This document shows positions 1 to 3,869 of a DNA stretch of 6,422 nucleotides, in pieces. The notes under the pieces are model-generated. The model searched no databases. It saw nothing but the letters and a program-made list of their open reading frames with translations, and had not been told where the DNA came from. Position 1 is the first letter of the stretch. The number at the start of each line of letters is the position of its first letter. This DNA comes from Terriglobales bacterium (lineage in GTDB: Bacteria; Acidobacteriota; Terriglobia; Terriglobales; Gp1-AA117): assembly GCA_030150795.1 (NCBI GenBank), contig JASLFF010000268.1:1-6422 (forward strand), read 5' to 3'. The position numbers were made by a program, and so were the translations under genes.

Positions 1-70
1 TGCCCTTCCAGGCCGAGGTCTTGAGATCCTATTGCTGTCGCGCGACTAAATTCACCGAACGCTGAAGTTA
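1..70. other. Window edge, no supported feature
   Basis: This stretch lies downstream of the stop codon of the minus-strand DUF2071 gene. Short open frames run in from the left edge on the plus strand (one ends at TAA 47-49, another at TGA 63-65), so the tail of a neighbouring gene is possible, but they are too short to recognise. A 10-bp perfect palindrome GTCGCGCGAC sits at 37-46; it has no loop and no following T-run, so I do not call it a terminator. Confidence 0.4.
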
Positions 71-811
71 CTATCCGATCTTTTCCGGCCACCAGACCAG
101 CACTTCAAGGTTTCGGGAGAAATGCAATAGCGGCTTTGTATCGAGCAGGTTGATGCCGGAGGCTTGCGCCATAGTATTCATGTCAAACTCGGCTTCGGCA
201 TCCTGCAACTGCCAGGGCAGGTGATGAATGTATGCGCGAAAAATGTGGCCCTTATCGGCGGTATAAAGGCAATAGCGCTCGGTGAGAAAAGCCTCGATGG
301 AATTTGTATCGTGGACGCGCGGCGAAGAAGTCGGTCGATAGCGTGCATGGAAGTTTGCCGGTCTTGGCTCCTGCAGGCGGCTGCTGCTGTATTCAAATGA
401 CTCGCCCGACGAACGGATCAGCATGGCAGCATGAAAATACGGCAGCTTGTAAGTAGCGCGCGCGCCCAACACCGCAGGAAGGCTGGCGGCATCGAGACTG
501 AAGAAATAAACTCCCGGAACGCCCTTATAGCGGACATAGGTCCGCACATTCAGCTCGCAGAATTTAGAAAGAAACGGCAACGGTGGCGCAAGCCGGGCGC
601 GGATGCCGCTCATCCAGAACGGCGCAACCGCAACCCATGCGCTGCTATCGCGGAGGTCAAGTTCCAGCTCTTGCGGGACTAATGGCCGGATTTTGTCTGG
701 CGGCAGCGGCCAGTGTGCAAAGAGTAGATCATGCCATTTCTGCTTCATGAACCATGGCGCGCTGGGCATGGCGATGGGGCGGTGCGCGGTTTCAAGCAGC
801 AGTGGGTGCAT
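71..811 (-). CDS. DUF2071 / YqjF-family protein, 246 aa
   Basis: Uncharacterised cytoplasmic protein of the DUF2071 (YqjF-like) family, which I recall as having an acetoacetate-decarboxylase-like barrel fold but no established reaction. Family-typical segments are visible in order: WHDLLFAHWPLP (residues 26-37), IRPLVP (41-46), a WVAVAPFWMSGIR segment (59-71), ELNVRTYV (86-93), PGVYFFSLDA (99-108), LPYF (123-126) and a Trp-rich tail ending VWWPEKIG. The 246-residue length fits the family. I start at the ATG at 811 because homology begins just after it. The frame stays open upstream to 1135, but that extension runs through the intergenic repeat and antisense to the DUF488 gene and has no family character. 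An internal ATG at 769 is an alternative. No good Shine-Dalgarno sequence precedes the start; a 14-bp palindrome overlaps it instead. The gene is transcribed away from the DUF488 gene. There is no signal peptide or membrane segment. Confidence 0.93.
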   Translation of the reverse strand: MHPLLLETAHRPIAMPSAPWFMKQKWHDLLFAHWPLPPDKIRPLVPQELELDLRDSSAWVAVAPFWMSGIRARLAPPLPFLSKFCELNVRTYVRYKGVPGVYFFSLDAASLPAVLGARATYKLPYFHAAMLIRSSGESFEYSSSRLQEPRPANFHARYRPTSSPRVHDTNSIEAFLTERYCLYTADKGHIFRAYIHHLPWQLQDAEAEFDMNTMAQASGINLLDTKPLLHFSRNLEVLVWWPEKIG

Positions 812-823
812 TGGTGCACCAAT
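810..823. promoter_or_regulatory. 14-bp perfect palindrome over the DUF2071 start codon
   Basis: ATTGGTGCACCAAT is a perfect palindrome whose left edge includes two bases of the minus-strand start codon (CAT at 809-811). Read on the minus strand, a TACAAT hexamer (822-827) lies close upstream, so transcription could begin almost at the ATG and the palindrome would sit on the transcription start. It is a plausible operator, or a short hairpin masking the start, but no regulator is encoded nearby and the matching -35 box is poor. Confidence 0.35.
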
Positions 824-902
824 TGTAAATAATTTGCTCAAGGCCCTAGCGGACAGTGTTCGCTTCAGGCTGACCTCCGGTGCGCGACTACTGTTTGTGA
901 TG

Positions 903-970
903 TGCGTCAACGTCCTTTGGTTCTTGCTGGTCAACGTTCTGCCTCTGTGTCTCAGTGGTGGGTTTTTTCG
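903..970. repeat. Degenerate copy of the intergenic repeat upstream of the DUF488 gene
   Basis: The gap between the divergent genes contains GCGTCAACGTCCTTTGG (904-920), similar to the GCGTCC..CCTTTGCGG module at 1694-1720, followed by CCTCTGTGTCTCAGTGGTG (942-960) and a T-run GGGTTTTTTCG (960-970). The second part resembles the CTCCGCGCCTCCGTGGTG ... GTTTTTTCG order at 1648-1680. The match is imperfect but preserves both word order and the trailing T-run, so I take it as a diverged member of the same repeat family. It ends about 20 bp before the GTG start of the DUF488 gene. No convincing promoter is visible in the rest of the 180-bp gap. Confidence 0.5.
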
Positions 971-991
971 TTCGTCAAATAAAATCAACAG

Positions 992-1528
992 GTGGCCACC
1001 CTCTTTACCATCGGGCATTCCACGCGCGACCTCGCCGACTTCTCTTCCGTTCTGCAGGCGCACGACATTCGCGTGCTGGAAGATATTCGCGCCTTTCCCA
1101 TGTCGCGCCGTCATCCGCATTTCAATCGAGAGCACCTGGAGCTGAGGCTTCCGGAGATTGGCTGCGAGTACGTCTGGGAAAAAGATCTGGGCGGCCGACG
1201 CGGCAAGCAGATGCCGCCGGATGAGTCGCCCAACATCGCCTTGCGCAACCCCTCGTTCCGCAACTATGCCGATTACATGCTTTCAGAAAAATTTGCGCAG
1301 GCCATTGCACGGCTGGTGGAGCGCGCTGAAAAAGCCAACACCGCCATCATGTGCGCGGAACAACTTTATTTCCGCTGCCATCGCATGCTGGTCTCTGATT
1401 ATCTTGTTGCGCATGGGCACACGGTTTTGCACATCATGGACGTAAAGCCTCCCAAAGCACACGCTCTGACAAAAGAAGCACGCGTGATCGACGGACGGTT
1501 GATTTATCGCGGTGACTACCTGCTGTGA
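992..1528 (+). CDS. DUF488 domain protein, 178 aa
   Basis: Uncharacterised protein of the DUF488 family; no reaction is established. The hallmark motifs are all present: TIGHST (residues 6-11) at the first strand, DIRAFPMSRRHPHFN (31-45), LGGRR (66-70), a FRNYADYM segment (89-96), and the paired-cysteine signature MCAEQLYFRCHR (120-131) with Cys121 and Cys129. The conserved Arg, His and Cys residues suggest an enzyme or a metal- or nucleotide-handling protein, but that is inference. The length is typical. The start is GTG at 992; it is the first possible start after an in-frame TAA at 980-982, and it places TIGHST at the usual distance from the N-terminus. The Shine-Dalgarno sequence is weak. 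It is divergent from the DUF2071 gene (180-bp gap) and followed by a 209-bp repeat-filled gap. No signal peptide or membrane segment is seen. Confidence 0.95.
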   Translation: MATLFTIGHSTRDLADFSSVLQAHDIRVLEDIRAFPMSRRHPHFNREHLELRLPEIGCEYVWEKDLGGRRGKQMPPDESPNIALRNPSFRNYADYMLSEKFAQAIARLVERAEKANTAIMCAEQLYFRCHRMLVSDYLVAHGHTVLHIMDVKPPKAHALTKEARVIDGRLIYRGDYLL

Positions 1529-1535
1529 TCAGGAG

Positions 1536-1691
1536 ATCGGGAGATTCGAGACATCGGTCATTCAAAAAAGCAAAAATCCACACCTTTGAAACACGGAGGA
1601 AAGGAGGAAGCGGAAGATAAAACTGCGCTGGCTTGGTTTCTTCGCATCTCCGCGCCTCCGTGGTGATATTTTGTTTTTTCGATTTCCCGAT
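1536..1691. repeat. Composite imperfect inverted repeat between DUF488 gene and 566-aa gene
   Basis: The left side reads ATCGGGAGATTCGA (1536-1549), an A-rich CAAAAAAGCAAAAAT stretch (1563-1577), then CACCTTTGAAACACGGAGG (1581-1599) and GGAGGAAGCGGAAG (1603-1616). The right side has the complements in mirror order: CTTCGC (1640-1645), CTCCGCGCCTCCGTGG (1648-1663), a T-rich stretch ATATTTTGTTTTTTCG, and TCGATTTCCCGAT (1679-1691). The two sides flank a core of about 20 bp. The words recur at 3531-3568 and 3725-3763. It may form a long hairpin or cruciform; it encodes nothing recognisable. Confidence 0.75.
1592..1680 (+). terminator. Possible terminator-like hairpin with T-run after the DUF488 gene
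   Basis: ACGGAGG (1593-1599) can pair with CCTCCGT (1655-1661), with inner pairing of GGAGG (1603-1607) to CTCC (1648-1651) and GCGGAAG to CTTCGC. The stem is followed within a few bases by TGATATTTTGTTTTTTCG. The loop of over 20 bases and internal mismatches make it atypical, and the A-rich stretch on the other side would give a T-run in the opposite direction as well. It could stop transcription from DUF488, but the structure may be a by-product of the repeat. Confidence 0.3.
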
Positions 1692-1693
1692 TT

Positions 1694-1720
1694 CCTTTGC
1701 GTCCTTCGCGCCCTTTGCGG
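1694..1720. repeat. CCTTTGCGTCC...CCCTTTGCGG repeat module
   Basis: This 27-bp module is the reverse complement of the one at 3490-3516, matching at about 21 of 27 positions by hand alignment, and it is itself an internal duplication (CCTTTGCG / CCCTTTGCGG). It directly precedes the ribosome binding site and start codon of the 566-residue gene, so it probably lies in that gene's leader. Confidence 0.65.
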
Positions 1721-1723
1721 TAA

Positions 1724-1728
1724 AAGGG
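1724..1728 (+). promoter_or_regulatory. Ribosome binding site of the 566-aa gene
   Basis: AAGGG lies 9 bases before the ATG at 1738. It is contiguous with the repeat module ending at 1720, so the leader appears to be built from, or fused to, the repeat. An in-frame TAA immediately before the ATG (1735-1737) excludes any longer start in this frame. Confidence 0.55.
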
Positions 1729-1737
1729 TTTTGCTAA

Positions 1738-3438
1738 ATGCTGAACAAAACCGCAGCCCGGCTGCTCAATCAACTGGAACAGGCGCGAACGCAGATCGGC
1801 GTGATCAAAGAGCGGGAGCTTGTCCGCCTGCTCAGTGCCGCTGGCCGCGCCACATTCGGCAAAGACGCGCAATCTCTCATTCGATTTCATGACCTGCTGT
1901 TGTTCTTCCGCGCATTTCCGCCCGGGCCGAGCGCTCTGCGACTGGCAGAGAAACTGCTGCAAACTTTTGAGCCGAGAGTCAAAGCCATGCTTGCAGCAGG
2001 CGGCGATGCAGATGATTTTGCACCGGAAGAGGTCGTTGGAATTGCCGGGACTGTGGTCGAAGCGACGTTTAGTTATCCCATGGTCTGCTGGCTGGTCGAG
2101 CGGCACGCTAAATCCATCTCTATTCAGTGGGACGATTATGAGCGCGAGACGCAGCGCGCGGTGATCTGGCCGCGCTTTTTCCCGCTGATGGAAGAAGATT
2201 CGCTCACGGAAGCCAATGTGCCATATCTCGATTGGCTCAAGGCGGCACGCGGCAGGCAGGATGAGTTGCCATGGCTTGTCCGGCAATTCCAGCGGCTGCC
2301 GATAAGCGAGAAGGAAAAAGCCGCACTCTATGATTCGCTGGAGATTATGGTGCGCTGGGACATGAGCCGTTCACGCGCTTCGCGCACGCTCTCCCGCAAG
2401 CCGGTGAGAGGTTTTTATTTCTACCATGAGCCGCTGATTCAGCGGCGGCAGGTTTCATTGGCGGAAGAGTTTGCCAAGCCGCGCTTGCCGATCAAGGTCC
2501 TGCCGTCGCGCGAAGCGGAGAAGACGCTTGATCTGGTGAAAGAAGCCACAGGCGTTCGCTATCGCGAGCTGTACGGGACCGCAAACGCTGATCCGGCATG
2601 GGTAGTGCAGGCCAATCCAGGGCGCGGAGTAGAGATTTACTTCTGGGGATTGCCGCCGGAGAAGCGCCTACCGCTGCGGGGCTACCTTGCCGGATTTACG
2701 GTGAAAAATGGCGTGCCTATCAATTACGTGGAATGCATTTCGCTCTTCGACTGGACGGAGATTGGCTTCAACACTTTTCCCGCATATCGCGATGGCGAGA
2801 CGGCATGGATTTACGCGCAGACGCTTCGGCTGCTTCGGCAACTTTACGGCAGCAGTGCTATATCGGTGTATCCATACCAGATTGGCGACGGCAACGAAGA
2901 AGCGATTAGCTCAGGCGCGTTCTGGTTTTATCGCAAGATGGGGTTTCGATCGATGCACCCGGCGCTGGAGAAGCTGGCACAGGCCGAAGAGAAGAAGCTG
3001 CGGGCCAATCCGAAATATCGGACCTCGGCGGCGACACTGCGTCGGCTGAGCAAAGCGAATGTGGTTTATGAACTGCCCGAAGCGGAGGCTGGCGCATGGG
3101 ACAGCTTCTCCATGAGAAACATCGGCCTAGCAGTACAACGACGAATGGCGAGGGATTTTGATGGCAACGCTGATGCAATGAGGAAAGCCGCTGTAGCGAA
3201 GCTGGCACGAATTATCAAACTGAGTCCCGACAAACTAAAGGCTCAAGCGCAAGCTGCATTTGCTGATTCTGCCACGGTTCTCAGCCTTGTTCCCGAGCTC
3301 GACCGCTGGTCGTCGGACGACAAACATGTTTTGCACGAGATCATTGTCTCCAAAGCGGGACGGACCGAGTTGCGCTATCAGCGGCTGTTGCAAAAGCATG
3401 CACGGCTGCGAGCTGCCATCCTGAAGCTGGGATCGTAG
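1738..3438 (+). CDS. Uncharacterised 566-aa protein with a GNAT-like central region
   Basis: I do not recognise a named family. The N-terminal part (about 1-250) is mostly helical, with a conserved-looking FSYPMVCWLVERH segment (111-123) and a WDDYERETQRAVIWPRFFPL stretch (131-150). Residues about 298-405 resemble a GNAT acyltransferase core: strands around VEIYFWGLPP and LRGYLAGFTVKNGVPINYVECISLF, then FNTFPAYRDGETAWIYAQ (344-361) in the place of the acyl-CoA loop and following helix, then a strand at AISVYPYQIG and GNEEAISSGAFWFYRKMGF (385-403), which matches the N..A...Y.K.GF ending of GNAT proteins. The classic Q/RxxGxG/A loop is not clear, so activity is uncertain. The C-terminal 160 residues are charged and helical, with probable coiled segments. 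It has no signal peptide or membrane span, so it is probably cytoplasmic. Repeat-filled gaps of 209 and 431 bp isolate it from its neighbours. It could also be a catalytically dead GNAT-like scaffold. Confidence 0.88.
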   Translation: MLNKTAARLLNQLEQARTQIGVIKERELVRLLSAAGRATFGKDAQSLIRFHDLLLFFRAFPPGPSALRLAEKLLQTFEPRVKAMLAAGGDADDFAPEEVVGIAGTVVEATFSYPMVCWLVERHAKSISIQWDDYERETQRAVIWPRFFPLMEEDSLTEANVPYLDWLKAARGRQDELPWLVRQFQRLPISEKEKAALYDSLEIMVRWDMSRSRASRTLSRKPVRGFYFYHEPLIQRRQVSLAEEFAKPRLPIKVLPSREAEKTLDLVKEATGVRYRELYGTANADPAWVVQANPGRGVEIYFWGLPPEKRLPLRGYLAGFTVKNGVPINYVECISLFDWTEIGFNTFPAYRDGETAWIYAQTLRLLRQLYGSSAISVYPYQIGDGNEEAISSGAFWFYRKMGFRSMHPALEKLAQAEEKKLRANPKYRTSAATLRRLSKANVVYELPEAEAGAWDSFSMRNIGLAVQRRMARDFDGNADAMRKAAVAKLARIIKLSPDKLKAQAQAAFADSATVLSLVPELDRWSSDDKHVLHEIIVSKAGRTELRYQRLLQKHARLRAAILKLGS

Positions 3439-3447
3439 GTTGCATCC

Positions 3448-3471
3448 AGCAATCAGCTCTCAGCATTCAGC
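3448..3471. repeat. Left outer arm: AGCAATCAGC plus TCAGCATTCAGC
   Basis: AGCAATCAGC (3448-3457) and TCAGCATTCAGC (3460-3471) follow the stop codon of the 566-residue gene by about 10 bp. Their reverse complements are at 3794-3812: GCCGATTGCT (one mismatch) and GCTGAATGCTGA (12 of 12). These are the outermost arms of the large inverted structure in this gap. Confidence 0.75.
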
Positions 3472-3489
3472 CAAATTAGCAATCCCCGA

Positions 3490-3516
3490 CCGCAAAGGAC
3501 GCAATGCGCGCAAGGG
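3490..3516. repeat. CCGCAAAGGACGC repeat module
   Basis: This 27-bp module is an inverted relative of 1694-1720 (about 21 of 27 matches). It begins CCGCAAAGGACGC and ends GCGCGCAAGGG, again with an internal near-duplication of CGCAA-G words. It lies between the outer (TCAGCATTCAGC) and inner (ACACGGAGG) left arms and has no obvious partner on the right side of this gap. Confidence 0.6.
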
Positions 3517-3530
3517 GGAAAGCCAAACCT

Positions 3531-3568
3531 AAAACTTTGCAACACGGAGGAATGGAGGGAGCGGAGGA
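3531..3568. repeat. Left inner arm: AAAACTTTGCAACACGGAGG...
   Basis: This 38-bp arm matches the reverse complement of 3725-3763 at about 35 of 39 positions (one gap, three substitutions, by hand alignment). It consists of AAAACTTTGCAACACGGAGG followed by purine-rich GGAGG-type repeats. The 1581-1616 segment is a direct relative (CCTTTGAAACACGGAGGAAA). GGAGG words here resemble Shine-Dalgarno sequences, but no start codon of a credible gene follows. Confidence 0.8.
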
Positions 3569-3724
3569 GTTTGGGGTCGAAGGATCGGCAGAATTCCAAG
3601 TTGACCGGGGCGCTATCTCCCGTTGTCCATCGTTCGAATCTTCTAACACGTTTTAGATCTTCTAAGTACATCTTCAATGCCTATAGTCTTAGTCCACGTT
3701 TACTTATTGTTAAAGACCTGCTTT
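3569..3724. other. AT-richer core between the inverted arms
   Basis: About 155 bp with no credible gene; the only frames crossing it run through the repeat arms and lack protein-like composition. The right half (3638-3720) is distinctly AT-richer than the surroundings. It contains a near-palindrome and spaced direct repeats (3638-3665) and a TATAGT hexamer (3682-3687) without a matching -35 box at the usual distance. The promoter of the VIT-VWA gene could be here, but I cannot place it with confidence. Confidence 0.5.
3638..3665. promoter_or_regulatory. Direct repeat ATCTTCTAA x2 around a near-palindrome
   Basis: ATCTTCTAA occurs at 3638-3646 and exactly again at 3657-3665, 19 bp apart, with a partial third copy ATCTTCAA at 3670-3677. 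Between them lies TCTAACACGTTTTAGA (3642-3657), a 16-bp palindrome with a single mismatched pair. The spacing is close to two helical turns, which would suit a protein-binding site on one face of the DNA. No regulator is known here. Confidence 0.35.
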
Positions 3725-3763
3725 TCCTCCACTTCCTCCTTTCCTCCGTGTTGCAAAGGTTTT
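3725..3763. repeat. Right inner arm: ...CCTCCGTGTTGCAAAGGTTTT
   Basis: This 39-bp pyrimidine-rich arm (TCCTCC words, then CCTCCGTGTTGCAAAGGTTTT) is the inverted partner of 3531-3568. Together the two could form a stem of about 38 bp closing a loop of about 156 bp, or they could be two independently inserted copies in opposite orientation. Confidence 0.8.
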
Positions 3764-3780
3764 ATCTGTCGGGCTCGAGG

Positions 3781-3812
3781 CTGAATCCTGAATGCCGATT
3801 GCTGAATGCTGA
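3781..3812. repeat. Right outer arm: CTGAATCCTGAATGCCGATTGCTGAATGCTGA
   Basis: Three tandem-like CTGAAT/GAATGC words end in GCTGAATGCTGA (3801-3812), the exact reverse complement of TCAGCATTCAGC at 3460-3471. The arm ends about 57 bp before the VIT-VWA start codon. Its position outside the inner arm mirrors the left side. Confidence 0.72.
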
Positions 3813-3859
3813 TTTTCCCTGCAAGAACTCTGGATTGCACCGTTCTTCTGCAAGAATGC

Positions 3860-3864
3860 AGGAG
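3860..3864 (+). promoter_or_regulatory. Ribosome binding site of the VIT-VWA gene
   Basis: AGGAG lies 5 bases before the ATG at 3870. This good spacing, together with the signal peptide that begins directly at that methionine, fixes the start. Confidence 0.8.
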
Positions 3865-3869
3865 TAAAT

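Noticed and set aside
37..46. Palindrome GTCGCGCGAC as a terminator for the DUF2071 gene
   Set aside because: It has no loop and no T-run on either strand.
812..1135. Minus-strand extension of the DUF2071 frame by 108 residues
   Set aside because: It runs through the intergenic repeat and antisense to the DUF488 gene, has no family resemblance, and family homology begins only after the ATG at 811.
603..1145. 180-residue plus-strand open frame
   Set aside because: It is antisense to the DUF2071 gene and overlaps the start of the DUF488 gene; no recognisable motif.
1558..2286. 242-residue minus-strand open frame
   Set aside because: It is antisense to the repeat region and the start of the 566-residue gene, and its composition is not protein-like; the plus-strand gene explains the region.
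3659..3687. Sigma-70 promoter using TATAGT at 3682-3687
   Set aside because: The hexamer 17 bp upstream (CTTCTA) is not -35-like, and housekeeping promoter consensus is uncertain for this lineage.
3448..3812. CRISPR-like array
   Set aside because: The repeats are inverted, of different sequences and unevenly spaced; there are no regular spacers and no cas genes.
3571..3867. 98-residue plus-strand open frame in the long gap
   Set aside because: It translates through inverted-repeat arms and AT-rich DNA, lacks a family signature and has no credible ribosome binding site, although GGAGG words occur nearby as part of the repeat.
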